Of a stretch of 64,000 bases of DNA, positions 1-9,099 are shown in pieces. The notes under the pieces were generated by a model. That model was not told where the DNA came from and did not search any database. It saw nothing but the letters and a program-made list of their open reading frames with translations. The stretch spans positions 4,022,593-4,086,592 of the forward strand of contig NZ_CP019791.1 in the NCBI RefSeq assembly GCF_002007645.1. The letters run 5' to 3'. The first letter of the stretch is position 1. The number at the start of each line of letters is the position of its first letter. The translations under genes and the position numbers were made by a program. Origin of the DNA: Anaerohalosphaera lusitana (lineage in GTDB: Bacteria; Planctomycetota; Phycisphaerae; Sedimentisphaerales; Anaerohalosphaeraceae).

Positions 1-45
1 GGCAAACGCAAAAAACGCGTCCTCGTCAAGATGATCGGCGAATAA
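1..45 (+). CDS. 3' end of an unidentified gene
   Basis: The window opens inside a reading frame that ends at TAA (43-45). The visible tail reads GKRKKRVLVKMIGE, a basic C-terminus. Too little is present to name a product. It runs in the same direction as the LysE-type gene 64 bases downstream. Confidence 0.45.
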   Translation, partial: GKRKKRVLVKMIGE

Positions 46-109
46 AACCGACTCAAGTTTTGACGTGTAATTTCAGGACAATGGTGCATTAGTTTCAATC
101 GGAGCCGAC

Positions 110-727
110 TTGGCAGAATTCTTATTCAGTACGGTGATAATATCCCTCTCAGGCGTGATGGCCCCCGGCGCAATGACCGCCGCCACCCTCGCCCACGGCA
201 CCAGGCACCGTCACGCCGGAGCCCTGATCACCGCAGGCCATGCCGTCGTCGAACTGCCCCTGATCGCCTTCCTGCTGATCGGCCTGGCCACTTTCCTGCA
301 GAACCCGGCCGTAAAAATCGCCGTCGGCATCGCAGGAGGCGGATTCCTTTGCTATATGGGATACGGCATGCTCAAGGACATGCGCAACGCAGAATTCAAG
401 GCCGGCAGCATGGGCTCGCAAAAACCCTTGACCGCAGGCATAATCCTCTCCGCAACGAATCCCTATTTCCTCATCTGGTGGGCGACCATCGGCGTAAAAC
501 TCGCCCTCGAAGCAAAAGAATTCAGCATGCTCGCCCTCGTCCTCTTCGCAACTCTGCACCTGACCTGCGACCTCATCTGGCTCGAGTTCCTCAGCCACGC
601 ATCATACCAGGGCAGCAAAATAATGGGCGACAAACTCCAGAAATGGGTACTCGGAATTTGCGGCACCGCCCTGCTCTTCTTCGGCATAAAATTCCTATAC
701 GACGCCGCCACTGACCTCATCGGCTGA
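110..727 (+). CDS. LysE/RhtB-family amino-acid exporter
   Basis: A 205-residue, very hydrophobic protein with the layout of LysE-type translocators: an N-terminal helix containing GVMAPGAMT, a charged cytoplasmic stretch (HGTRHRHAG), then further membrane segments ending in LLFFGIKFLYDA. Family members export amino acids or related small metabolites across the inner membrane; the substrate cannot be read from sequence. The start is a TTG at 110 preceded by GGAG at 101-104. The length fits the family (about 200-210). It is the only complete plus-strand gene in the first 15 kb. Confidence 0.85.
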   Translation: MAEFLFSTVIISLSGVMAPGAMTAATLAHGTRHRHAGALITAGHAVVELPLIAFLLIGLATFLQNPAVKIAVGIAGGGFLCYMGYGMLKDMRNAEFKAGSMGSQKPLTAGIILSATNPYFLIWWATIGVKLALEAKEFSMLALVLFATLHLTCDLIWLEFLSHASYQGSKIMGDKLQKWVLGICGTALLFFGIKFLYDAATDLIG

Positions 728-749
728 ACTGAAAATCTCTACAGAGCTA

Positions 750-2444
750 TCACAGCCGCCTGAATTCGTTGCCCCCCGGCTCATCCTCTTCCCCATCGGC
801 ACTATCTTCACCCCCAGTCCTTTCAGCATCCCCGGCACTCCCCTCATCCCCAGCATCATCCTCACTATCGTCCCCCTCGCCTTCCTCTAAATCCCTGGAT
901 TCTTCCCCCCGCTCAAGCCTCTCATCCTCAACGTCCTCACCCGGCTCCACGCCCTGCTCGTCCACACCCATCTCATCCGAACGGCCACGCTTCATCTCAT
1001 CGATGTCCAGCGTCTCAACAGCCTCAACATCCGCACCTTCAACATCACCCTCATCGCCCGCCCCAGAATCTGCATCCTCAACCCCAGCAGCACTCGCACA
1101 AAGATCCCCGCCCATAACCTCCTTCAGCGTAAGATTCCGATACGTATCCCGGCACCTCTCAACGACACCGTCAATATTCGTCGGCAGCTCACCCGTCTCC
1201 ACCTTGAAAGTAGCCTTCTCCGTCGACTCGATGATCTCATCCACACTGATATTCTCAGCATCCGTCGCCAGCACATAACCCTCGACCGGCTCACTCGTCT
1301 GGAACAGCAGCCCCCGGGCGGTCAGATGCTTGAGTATCTTACTCACAAAAGCCGCAGGTAGCCGCAGACTCTCACAAACATCCTCAGAACTCACCGGTGA
1401 ACGGTTACAGAAATACGACCGGTAAATAAACCCCATTATCTTCACGACCGCAAAATCGCTCGCAATGAAATACCCCTCCCGCCGCTGCATCTTCGTGATC
1501 TCACTATCGCTCAGGCTCTTCAGATTCTGCGTCGTATACGTCACCTGCAGCCCAAACAGCACGATCAGCCACGTCACATATATCCACAGCACAGTCAGCG
1601 GGATCAGCCCCAGCATCCCGTAAACCGCATTGTACGGCACAAGCTCCGTCACATACATTCCAAACGCCCACTTAGCCGCACCCCAGATCAGCGCCGCCAC
1701 CGCCGCACCCCAAAGCGCGGGCCCAGCCTTGACCTTCGTATTCGGCAGAACGAAATACAAAAAGAAAAATGCGATCGTGCTGATAGCGTACGTAACCAGC
1801 GGGCGAATGAATTCCAGAAACCCCTCCGTCTGCCAGTTCTCGAGAACGAGATACCTCGTACTCACATAAAAACCCACACCAAGCAGCAGCGGCGTCAAAG
1901 TCAGCAGCGCCCAGTAGTTCACCAGCCTCCGCAGAAAATCCCTCCCCCGCTCCGCGTTCCATATACGATTAAACGCCTTCTCGATCGTAGTCAGCAAACC
2001 TATCGCCGCCCATATCACGATCAACGCACTAACCAGCGTGATCGCCCCCGCATTGAGCTCCGATATAAAACCCTGCGTCATCTCATCTATCTTCTGAGTC
2101 AGCGCTATCGGCTCCCCGTCTTCGACCTGCGTAGGATACTGTATGCCGCTCAGGTTCACCTGCTCATAAAAGAAGCTCTTCACCCGCGTACCAACGTGTC
2201 GGTATGCCGGAAACATCTGAAAAACCATCAACATTACGATCGCCAGCGGAACAATACCGAACAGGGTATGATATGAAAGCGCAGCCGCCTGCTGCCCGGA
2301 CCGATTCTGCTTGAGCAGCCGCACACACCTCGGCCACAGCCTTGCCTGGAAAACCACAAACTTCCCCAGCTTGCCAAGCTCCTCCGAGGGCCTGTTGAGC
2401 AGTTGCCTTATCTGTCGAATCGGTTTTTTAAGTTTATCAACCAT
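750..2444 (-). CDS. YihY/BrkB-family inner-membrane protein with acidic tail
   Basis: A 564-residue protein. Residues about 35-310 carry the YihY/virulence-factor-BrkB pattern: the AALSYHTLFGIVPLAIV segment, several hydrophobic helices, and the NAVYGMLGLIPLTVLWIYVTWLIVLFG block. Residues about 325-400 look like a winged-helix-type soluble domain. Residues about 451-564 are low complexity and very rich in Asp, Glu and Gly, which is not typical of the family. YihY proteins were once called RNase BN, a name now abandoned; the molecular role is unknown. It lies 41 bases after the AsmA-like gene on the same strand and is probably cotranscribed with it. Confidence 0.85.
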   Translation of the reverse strand: MVDKLKKPIRQIRQLLNRPSEELGKLGKFVVFQARLWPRCVRLLKQNRSGQQAAALSYHTLFGIVPLAIVMLMVFQMFPAYRHVGTRVKSFFYEQVNLSGIQYPTQVEDGEPIALTQKIDEMTQGFISELNAGAITLVSALIVIWAAIGLLTTIEKAFNRIWNAERGRDFLRRLVNYWALLTLTPLLLGVGFYVSTRYLVLENWQTEGFLEFIRPLVTYAISTIAFFFLYFVLPNTKVKAGPALWGAAVAALIWGAAKWAFGMYVTELVPYNAVYGMLGLIPLTVLWIYVTWLIVLFGLQVTYTTQNLKSLSDSEITKMQRREGYFIASDFAVVKIMGFIYRSYFCNRSPVSSEDVCESLRLPAAFVSKILKHLTARGLLFQTSEPVEGYVLATDAENISVDEIIESTEKATFKVETGELPTNIDGVVERCRDTYRNLTLKEVMGGDLCASAAGVEDADSGAGDEGDVEGADVEAVETLDIDEMKRGRSDEMGVDEQGVEPGEDVEDERLERGEESRDLEEGEGDDSEDDAGDEGSAGDAERTGGEDSADGEEDEPGGNEFRRL

Positions 2445-2485
2445 AGCACGAGCATCCTTACTCTTATATCGGCGACACTGATCCT

Positions 2486-5344
2486 CTACTTGAACAGGTC
2501 CTCGAGGATGCGCCGTCCCTCTTCCTTGAGTATATCCTCCGCATCCTTTTCTTCCTCCTCACCATCCTCGCCTTCTTCTGCTTCCTTCTTATCCCCTCCA
2601 AGTGCCTTTCGCAATTCAGCCTTCGCCTTTTCGCTCGCGATTATTCCCAACGCCTTGTCGACATTGAGCTGCGGACTGTCTATCGTCCCGCTAAGCGGCA
2701 AAGGAATACGGATATCCGGTTCCTCTCCCACCTTAACTGTCTCAAAATCAGCCGTATAAGGCAAAACTATCGTCATATCCAGCGTCTTGTCCAGCCCGAT
2801 CTTGCCCCCGAAGTTAAGAGGATTGTCCCCAAGATTCACCTGCATATTATCATAAGCCAGCACGCCGTTTTGCAGCGTAAAATCCGTCGGCATCACCTCG
2901 ATCTTGCCGTTGACACCCTTCGCCAGCCGACTTATCTGACCAAGCAATCCCGTCGCCCGCATATCAACTTCGCTCATTGCGACCGTACCGGCAATATTGA
3001 TATCATTCTCCCTGCCCCCGCCCAACGGCAGAACTATCTGCTCAGCCTTGAAGTCCGCAATACCGGAAATATTCGCCTGATTCGCGAACAAAGGATTCAC
3101 GAACTTCAGCATCTCCGCACTCATCTCATCATTGATGTTGACCTTATCAACGATCTGTATCGGTTCCGGCGTCCGCAGTTCCTTATCTTTCTTCGTCAGA
3201 TCGATCACACCGGCAAACCTCAACATTCCGTCATTGACTGGTGTTTCGAAAGGCTCGATATTCATTATCCCGTTTTGAATGTCGAGATTTACGTCCGTCT
3301 TACCGAAATTCATCCCCATCATCGACGCATTATCAAAACCGAAATTCGCCTTACCCGTCAGATTTTCGAATATGTTCGACTCCTCAGACTCATCCATCGC
3401 ATACCTGGTCGAGAAATTGATATTGCTCTGACGTTTCCCGGACATTTTCATCGGCACGGGCAGAAAAGGCTGGATCAAAGGCGTTATCTGCTCAAGATCG
3501 TACGCCGCAACAAATTCACCCTCAAGCTGCTTTTGGCCGTTCTTGACGGACTGACTGACCCTGCCCTTGTCGATGTCGATATATCTGCTCTCGACGTCAA
3601 CCTCGAGCTCATTGACCGTCTTCTGCTCCGGCTCGAGAACAGCCTTGAAAGTCACGTTCACCGAAGGATCCTCGAACTTCTCCTCCTGACCCTCCTTCTG
3701 AACGAACAGATCGGCAACAGTCGTCTTACTGCTCGAAACCGTCACCAGTTTTTCCGTACCAGTCATCTTGATCTCACTGTCAGCATTGCCCCGCAGGATC
3801 ATATCGGCCGGGATCATATCGAACGCCTTCGCAAAAACCGCAAGCTCAGCCAGATTCGCCTTTGCATTGACCGACGCATCCAGACCCTCATAACCCTCGC
3901 CCACCGGCAAAGTCGAATCCCGCATAGTAACAACAGCTATCTGAGGGTCGGTCTCGAGCTGCATCGATTTTACCGTCAGCTTCTGCGCTTCGGCATCCTT
4001 GACGATATCGTAAGCAATTTTCAAGTTGGTAGGTTCCGTCCGCAACGGCCCCTGCTGCTCAGCTTGTTCGGCCCCTTGCTCCGACTCCCCCTGATCGTCC
4101 TTCGCCGCCGCGGTCTTGGTAAGAACAAGACCCTCCACTGTCGTATTACCCTTCGTGCTGAATATCTTTTCGCCCATCTGAGCGTTTCCGCTGGCCTGCA
4201 GCTTACCCGAAAACTCATACGGACCGGGCTCCATAAACTGCGTCGCAAAATCCTGCGTCGCAGCCAGATCCGCGTTAGCCGTGTAATCTATAGACTCCGC
4301 CGTCCCGGTAAGCTTTGCCTGCGCAAAACTTGACTGCAGATCGAAACTGTTGATTATAACCTTGTCTTCGCTCGTAGAAACATCCGCCTTCAGCGTCACC
4401 GGCTCAGCAAGCTCGGTCTTTTTACCCTGAACGACCTGACTGAAATTGGCCAAACGAGCGTCCGCAAGCAGTTGTGAGATCTGTCCGTCGGCGATCTGCG
4501 TTTTCAGCTCGGCATTGAGCTCTCCATCAGCCTGCATATCCTTGCCCGCAAGCGCAAACAGCGGACGAAGCGAGGAAAGATCGAGATCCTTGACATTGAC
4601 GTTGAACGTCCCCTCGGTCCCCTCCTTGAACCGCCACCCCTGTTTATCAGGCGTCACGCTCCCGTCCGCACTCACCTGCCCCGAATCGTTACCATTGTCC
4701 GCAACAGCCAGCGACAACGAAAAAGTTGACTTACGACCGGGCTTGTTCAGGTCGACCTTCGAAGCGATGTTCTTGAACAGAAGAGTGGACATCTGCCCGT
4801 CTTCCTCCTGCAGATTGATCTTCACCAGACCTTCCCGCATATCCAGCTTGAACTTCTCCAGCTCCATCACATCCCCGCCGGGCCCCGCCGACTCTTCATC
4901 CTCTTCTTCGGTCCCGGCCTGAAATATCTCATCCGCCTGCTTCCGTGACACGGTCATCTCGACTTCAGGCCTATCTATCACGGTATCATCGACCGCGATC
5001 CTTCCTGACATCAGTGCCATCAACTTAGGTTTCGCCGAAACGCGCGCAACGCGTACGGAGGTCCGCTCCTCGGGATTGTCAAACGTCAGGTCGGTCGCCT
5101 CCACCCCCTTCCACCATCCGAATGAAAGATCGCCTATGCTCACCTCACCATCGATGCTGTTGTTAACCTTTCCGACTATCATCGAGGTCCCCCCCTCTGA
5201 TGACACATATGACGGCACAGCGAAAACGACCAGAAGCACCAGCAGCAGCAAAACTACCGCTATCGAAGTGATCCAGACTGTCTTCTTCCTGCTCTTACCC
5301 TTTTTCTTCGGCTGATTTTCTTTCGTCTTAGCTTCTTTAGTCAT
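2486..5344 (-). CDS. AsmA-like envelope protein
   Basis: A 952-residue protein with a Lys-rich cytoplasmic N-terminus, one membrane helix (about residues 22-46, KTVWITSIAVVLLLL) and a long periplasmic region of repeated beta-rich segments. The C-terminal half (ASMMGMNFGKTDVNLDIQNG, ANISGIADFKAEQIVLP) is typical of AsmA/TamB-like proteins thought to act in outer-membrane assembly or phospholipid transport between membranes. The start at 5344 is chosen because AGGGGAGG lies seven bases upstream; the frame is open 33 codons further but without a comparable ribosome site. The C-terminus (about the last 45 residues) is highly acidic. The exact role is not known. Confidence 0.8.
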   Translation of the reverse strand: MTKEAKTKENQPKKKGKSRKKTVWITSIAVVLLLLVLLVVFAVPSYVSSEGGTSMIVGKVNNSIDGEVSIGDLSFGWWKGVEATDLTFDNPEERTSVRVARVSAKPKLMALMSGRIAVDDTVIDRPEVEMTVSRKQADEIFQAGTEEEDEESAGPGGDVMELEKFKLDMREGLVKINLQEEDGQMSTLLFKNIASKVDLNKPGRKSTFSLSLAVADNGNDSGQVSADGSVTPDKQGWRFKEGTEGTFNVNVKDLDLSSLRPLFALAGKDMQADGELNAELKTQIADGQISQLLADARLANFSQVVQGKKTELAEPVTLKADVSTSEDKVIINSFDLQSSFAQAKLTGTAESIDYTANADLAATQDFATQFMEPGPYEFSGKLQASGNAQMGEKIFSTKGNTTVEGLVLTKTAAAKDDQGESEQGAEQAEQQGPLRTEPTNLKIAYDIVKDAEAQKLTVKSMQLETDPQIAVVTMRDSTLPVGEGYEGLDASVNAKANLAELAVFAKAFDMIPADMILRGNADSEIKMTGTEKLVTVSSSKTTVADLFVQKEGQEEKFEDPSVNVTFKAVLEPEQKTVNELEVDVESRYIDIDKGRVSQSVKNGQKQLEGEFVAAYDLEQITPLIQPFLPVPMKMSGKRQSNINFSTRYAMDESEESNIFENLTGKANFGFDNASMMGMNFGKTDVNLDIQNGIMNIEPFETPVNDGMLRFAGVIDLTKKDKELRTPEPIQIVDKVNINDEMSAEMLKFVNPLFANQANISGIADFKAEQIVLPLGGGRENDINIAGTVAMSEVDMRATGLLGQISRLAKGVNGKIEVMPTDFTLQNGVLAYDNMQVNLGDNPLNFGGKIGLDKTLDMTIVLPYTADFETVKVGEEPDIRIPLPLSGTIDSPQLNVDKALGIIASEKAKAELRKALGGDKKEAEEGEDGEEEEKDAEDILKEEGRRILEDLFK

Positions 5345-5479
5345 GGTTGAGCCTCCCCTAAAAAATAAACGAGCCCACGGATACTGTTCTTCACACATCA
5401 ATTCATACGCAGAACAATGTGCTTGCAGTATCGGCAGGCTCATTTTAACTTGGCAAAAAGCTGTGTTTTGTTACCGCTT

Positions 5480-6040
5480 CTATTGTTCCATAATTTCTTC
5501 TGACTTGGCCTTAACTACGCTGTCGACCTCCTCAGTGTATTTTTTAGTAATTTCATCAACCTCTTTTTTGCCCCTGTCACGATCATCTTCTGTAATATCC
5601 TTGCTCTTCTCTTCGTCATCGAGCTGCTTGTTGGCATCCCGGCGGATATTTCGAATACTGATCTTTGTCTGCTCGCCCATCTGTTTTACCTGCTGGACAA
5701 GCTGCTCGCGCCTCTCTCCGCTCAGCGGAGGAATGCTCAGCCTCACAACCTTGCCGTCCGCGATCGGCGGCAAACCGAGATCGCTGACCTTGATCGCTTT
5801 TTCTATATCCTTCAGGCTGCCCGGATCGAAGGGCTTGATGACGATTGAGGTCGCATCCGGCGTAGAAATGGTCGCAAGCTGATTCAGAGGTGTCGGGCTG
5901 CCGTAGTAGTCCACTCGCACATGTTCGACCAGGCCGGTCGAGGCCCTGCCCGTCCTGACACCCTTTAGCTCAGTATGCAGGAAATCGATACTTTTCTTCA
6001 TGCTGTCTTCATGTTCGGCAAGAATATTCTGTACTGGCAT
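5480..6040 (-). CDS. frr: ribosome recycling factor
   Basis: A 186-residue protein, the usual length for RRF. It has the classic features: LAEHEDSMKKSIDFL at the N-terminus, GVRTGRASTGLVEHVRVDYYGSPTPLNQLA, the IVIKPFDP strand and IRNIRRDANKQL. RRF works with EF-G to split post-termination ribosomes. It is the last member of the rpsB-tsf-pyrH-frr cluster, a gene order conserved in many bacteria, and lies 117 bases after pyrH. Confidence 0.98.
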   Translation of the reverse strand: MPVQNILAEHEDSMKKSIDFLHTELKGVRTGRASTGLVEHVRVDYYGSPTPLNQLATISTPDATSIVIKPFDPGSLKDIEKAIKVSDLGLPPIADGKVVRLSIPPLSGERREQLVQQVKQMGEQTKISIRNIRRDANKQLDDEEKSKDITEDDRDRGKKEVDEITKKYTEEVDSVVKAKSEEIMEQ

Positions 6041-6157
6041 TCGTTATATCTCCGAAATATAGTAGCATTTTTTTACAAGCTGTTTCAAAACTGCTTATAG
6101 CAACAGGTAATTTTCAGCAGTTGCAATACTACAAAATTAACTAATTTGGACCGTCTG

Positions 6158-6874
6158 TCAACCCATAACCGTACCGATTCTTTCTCCCTTGAGCACCTTG
6201 GTGATGTTTCCTTCCTGGAATATGTTTAGAACCACAACCGGAATATTGTTGTCCCTGCACAGACTCACCGCCGACGGATCCATGACCTTGAGCCCCTTCT
6301 GGAGCACCTCAGTATAGCTTACTTCTTCCAAAAGCTTGGCATCCGGGTTCTTCATCGGATCGTCAGTATACACACCGTCAACCTTGGTCGCCTTGATAAG
6401 CAGATCAGCCTGCAGCTCCGCCGCCCGCAGCGCCGCACACGTATCGGTCGAGAAGAACGGATTACCCGTCCCGCCGGCCAGTATCACAACTCTGCCCTCT
6501 TCAAAATGCTTCAGACAGCGCCTGCGAATGAAAGGCTCGCATATTGCCGACACCTCGATCGCGCTGAGTACCCGCGTAGGCTGACCGATCGATTCCAGCG
6601 TCTCCTGCAACGCCGCAGCATTCATCACCGTTGCCAGCATACCCATATAATCAGCCGTATGCCGCGGAATATGGCTCTTTTCCGAAAAAGCTTCACCCCG
6701 AAGGAAGTTGCCTCCACCCACTACTACCGCGATCTCCACTCCCAGCTTTGAAAGTGCAGCAATCCTCGCAGCGATGCGTTCAACATATTCACCGTTGATA
6801 CCAAACTCGCCGGGCTTGCAGAAGGTCTCACCGGAGAGTTTGAGCAGCAGTCTTTTGTACTTGATCTCTGACAT
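6158..6874 (-). CDS. pyrH: UMP kinase
   Basis: A 238-residue amino-acid-kinase-fold protein. It starts YKRLLLKLSGE and carries VVVGGGNFLRG, HTADYMGMLATVMNA and TKVDGVYTDDP, all diagnostic for bacterial UMP kinase, which converts UMP to UDP. The start at 6874 (MSEIKYKRLLLK) matches the family's usual N-terminus; the frame extends 13 codons upstream but that extension looks non-native. It is separated from tsf by a strong terminator hairpin, so it probably has its own promoter or depends on read-through. Confidence 0.97.
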   Translation of the reverse strand: MSEIKYKRLLLKLSGETFCKPGEFGINGEYVERIAARIAALSKLGVEIAVVVGGGNFLRGEAFSEKSHIPRHTADYMGMLATVMNAAALQETLESIGQPTRVLSAIEVSAICEPFIRRRCLKHFEEGRVVILAGGTGNPFFSTDTCAALRAAELQADLLIKATKVDGVYTDDPMKNPDAKLLEEVSYTEVLQKGLKVMDPSAVSLCRDNNIPVVVLNIFQEGNITKVLKGERIGTVMG

Positions 6875-6957
6875 ACCTATGACCTGAAATTCTGTACAAG
6901 CTGACCTGATCATGAAAAGATTCTGGCCGCGTCAGCTATATCGGCCGAAAAATGCAC

Positions 6958-6994
6958 AAAAAAAGGGCATCGGAAACTTTCGCAACCGATGCCC
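6958..6994 (-). terminator. rho-independent terminator after tsf
   Basis: A perfect 9-bp stem, GGGCATCGG (6965-6973) with CCGATGCCC (6986-6994), is followed on the minus strand by seven T residues (6964-6958). It lies 12 bases past the tsf stop and before pyrH, so it should end most rpsB-tsf transcripts. Confidence 0.9.
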
Positions 6995-7006
6995 GTAAAG
7001 GCCTGT

Positions 7007-7867
7007 TTAGCCGATTTCAAATCGGATAAAGCGGGTTATTTTAGCCTCACCGCCTGCGGCTTTTGCCGCCTCGCTGACAGCCTCGGAAACAGTCTTGCTG
7101 TCGTCCTTAACGAAAGGCTGGTCCACAAGGCAGTTCTCCTTGAAGAACTTGTTCATCTTGCCGTCGACGATCTTGTCGATGATGTTGGCTGGCTTGTTCT
7201 GTACTTCCTCAGCCGCTGCTGCTCTCTCGCGTTCGATGGTCTCTGCATCTATGGAATCGCGGTCAACCGCTACAGGATTGATAGCTGAAACGTGCATCGC
7301 AGCGTCGCGTGCAACATCTTCAACAGCCTTGGCGGTCTCGTCATTGCTTGTCTCGACAACGACCATAGCACCGATCTTGTTGTTGAAGTGCGTATACGTG
7401 CCGATAGTGCCCGGCTTTTCGAGGCTGATGCGGATAAAATCAACAACTTCCGTCTTTTCACCCGTCTTGCTCACGCATTCCGTGATCAGCTCAGAGAACT
7501 TCTTGCCGTCAACTTCACTCTCGACGATGGTCTCTGCGCCTTCAACGCCGTCTACAGTAAGAAGAACGCTGCTCATCTTTTCAGCGAGACTCTTGAAATC
7601 TTCGCTCTTTGCAACGAAGTCGGTCTCACAGCAAAGCGTACCCATAGCAACCGTCTTGCCGTCATCGCTTGCCTGAGTCAGAACGATACCTTCAGAGGTT
7701 TCGCGTCCTGCTCTTTTGGCCATAGTCTTAAGACCCTTCTTGCGAAGCTCTTCCAGCGCCTTATCCAGGTCGCCGTCAGCCTCTTTCAGGGCCTTCTTAC
7801 AGTCCATCATGCCTTGTCCGCTCATTTTGCGGAGTTTCATTACTTGAGAAGCGGATATTTCTGCCAT
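7007..7867 (-). CDS. tsf: translation elongation factor Ts
   Basis: A 286-residue protein with the EF-Ts signature: the UBA-like N-terminus (VMKLRKMSGQGMMDCKKALKEADGDLDKALEELRKKGL) and the first-core motif EGIVLTQASDDGKTVAMGTLCCETDFVAKSEDF. EF-Ts exchanges the nucleotide on EF-Tu. The length is near the usual 280-300. It follows rpsB by 71 bases and is followed by a terminator. Confidence 0.97.
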   Translation of the reverse strand: MAEISASQVMKLRKMSGQGMMDCKKALKEADGDLDKALEELRKKGLKTMAKRAGRETSEGIVLTQASDDGKTVAMGTLCCETDFVAKSEDFKSLAEKMSSVLLTVDGVEGAETIVESEVDGKKFSELITECVSKTGEKTEVVDFIRISLEKPGTIGTYTHFNNKIGAMVVVETSNDETAKAVEDVARDAAMHVSAINPVAVDRDSIDAETIERERAAAAEEVQNKPANIIDKIVDGKMNKFFKENCLVDQPFVKDDSKTVSEAVSEAAKAAGGEAKITRFIRFEIG

Positions 7868-7938
7868 TGGTCAGACTCCCGTTTATCTTTTGTTCATGTT
7901 ATCTAAATTGTCACCTGATGCTGCCGGTCGATCCCGGC

Positions 7939-8892
7939 TTAGCCTTCCTGCTTTTCCTCAGCACCCTTTTCTTCTTCCTTAGGGGCTTCCTCGGTCTTTG
8001 CAGGTTCCTGCGCCTCTGCAGGCTCTACAGCCGGTGCGGGCTTTGCTTCTGGGGCTTCCGCGGGCTGCTCTGCTGGCTTTTCTGCAGGCTTAGCTGCCGG
8101 TTCCGCTGTCGCGGTCCCTGCCTCTGCAGGCTGTTCCTGCTCAGCAGTCGCGCTCGCCAGAGCACGCCTCTTGGACTTACCGCGAGCTTCGTCGGTATCC
8201 TTGGGCTTGACAACGGTCTTGCCGAGCTTGACAGCCTCACCCAGTTCACGGATCAGTATTTCGATAGCCTTGATCGAGTCGTCGTTCGCAGGAATCGCAA
8301 CATCTACAGCATCAGGGTCCGAATCCGTATCGATAATACCGATCGTCGCGATACCGAGCTTTTCAGCTTCGCGAAGTGCCAGATGCTCTTTCTTGGCATC
8401 TACAACGACCATCGCGCCTGGCATGCGGTTCATTTCGCGAACGCCGCCCAGGTTCGTGCGGATCTTGCGAAGTTCACGCTTCAGGCGTGATGCCTGCTTT
8501 TTACTCTCAGAAGCGATCTCGCCGGTCTTTTCAAGAGTTTCGAGCTCATCGAGCCTTTTGAGCCTGGAACGGATGGTCTTGAAGTTGGTCAGCATACCGC
8601 CGAGCCAGCGTTCATCGACATAGTGCATGCCGCAATCTTCAGCGACTTCCGCGACGATCTGCTTGGCCTGACGCTTGGTGCCTACGAATACGACGTCCTT
8701 GCCTGAAGACACAACATCCACCAGCAGTCTTTTACCGAGGATAAGGCCTTTGAGGGTTTCTTTGACGTCGATGATATGGATCTTGCTCCGCTTGCCGTAA
8801 ATGAAAGGTTTCATTTTCGGGTTCCAGCGGCTTACGCCATGTCCGAAGTGTACGCCCGCACTTATAAGGTCGCGAGCCAGTTCTTTATTCAC
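7939..8892 (-). CDS. rpsB: 30S ribosomal protein S2 with Ala/Pro/Glu-rich tail
   Basis: Residues 1 to about 240 are ribosomal protein S2: LISAGVHFGHGVSRWNPKMKPFIYGKRSKIHIID, RWLGGMLTNFKTI, DTDSDPDAVDVAIPANDDS. A further ~65 residues form an Ala/Pro/Glu/Lys-rich tail (many AEKPAEQPAEAPEAKPAP-type units), a pattern known from other S2 proteins with low-complexity extensions. The start is placed at the GTG at 8892, eight bases after GGAGG; an earlier TTG at 8907 would overlap that ribosome site. It heads the rpsB-tsf cluster. Confidence 0.96.
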   Translation of the reverse strand: MNKELARDLISAGVHFGHGVSRWNPKMKPFIYGKRSKIHIIDVKETLKGLILGKRLLVDVVSSGKDVVFVGTKRQAKQIVAEVAEDCGMHYVDERWLGGMLTNFKTIRSRLKRLDELETLEKTGEIASESKKQASRLKRELRKIRTNLGGVREMNRMPGAMVVVDAKKEHLALREAEKLGIATIGIIDTDSDPDAVDVAIPANDDSIKAIEILIRELGEAVKLGKTVVKPKDTDEARGKSKRRALASATAEQEQPAEAGTATAEPAAKPAEKPAEQPAEAPEAKPAPAVEPAEAQEPAKTEEAPKEEEKGAEEKQEG

Positions 8893-8962
8893 AGAACTTA
8901 CCTCCAATTGTTAGAAAAAGTAACATTTTTTCGTCGGCCCGCCACTCGGCAGGCACACTCTT

Positions 8963-9052
8963 TCCGTCTATCCGGACGGATAATCGAGGTAGGATACTGT
9001 AAGGAACCGCAAAGTGTCAAGGGTAATTAGGCGAAATATCGGCTTATTTCGC
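8963..9052 (-). promoter_or_regulatory. rpsB leader region with two hairpins
   Basis: The 207 bases between the anti-sigma-like gene and rpsB hold two short hairpins: TCCGTC (8963-8968) with GACGGA (8975-8980), and GCGAAAT (9031-9037) with ATTTCGC (9046-9052). The second has no T-run on the minus strand, so it is not a convincing terminator. The rpsB promoter should lie here. A ribosomal-protein leader is possible, but no known S2 leader consensus was recognised. Confidence 0.3.
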
Positions 9053-9099
9053 GGTTTATTGGGTGTTCAAAACTAAGCAAAACTGAACAAAAGTGGGTA

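Noticed and set aside
769-1278. A Ser/Pro-rich 169-codon plus-strand frame
   Set aside because: It is the complement of the acidic tail of the YihY-like protein; low-complexity acidic codons read as Ser/Pro on the other strand.
2870-4333. A 487-codon plus-strand frame inside the AsmA-like gene
   Set aside because: It lies wholly antisense to a gene with clear start, signal and family pattern; it is Arg/His/Leu-rich and has no ribosome site, as expected for a shadow frame.
9031-9052. Hairpin downstream of the short anti-sigma-like gene as a terminator
   Set aside because: The 7-bp stem has no T-run on the minus strand, so termination there is doubtful.
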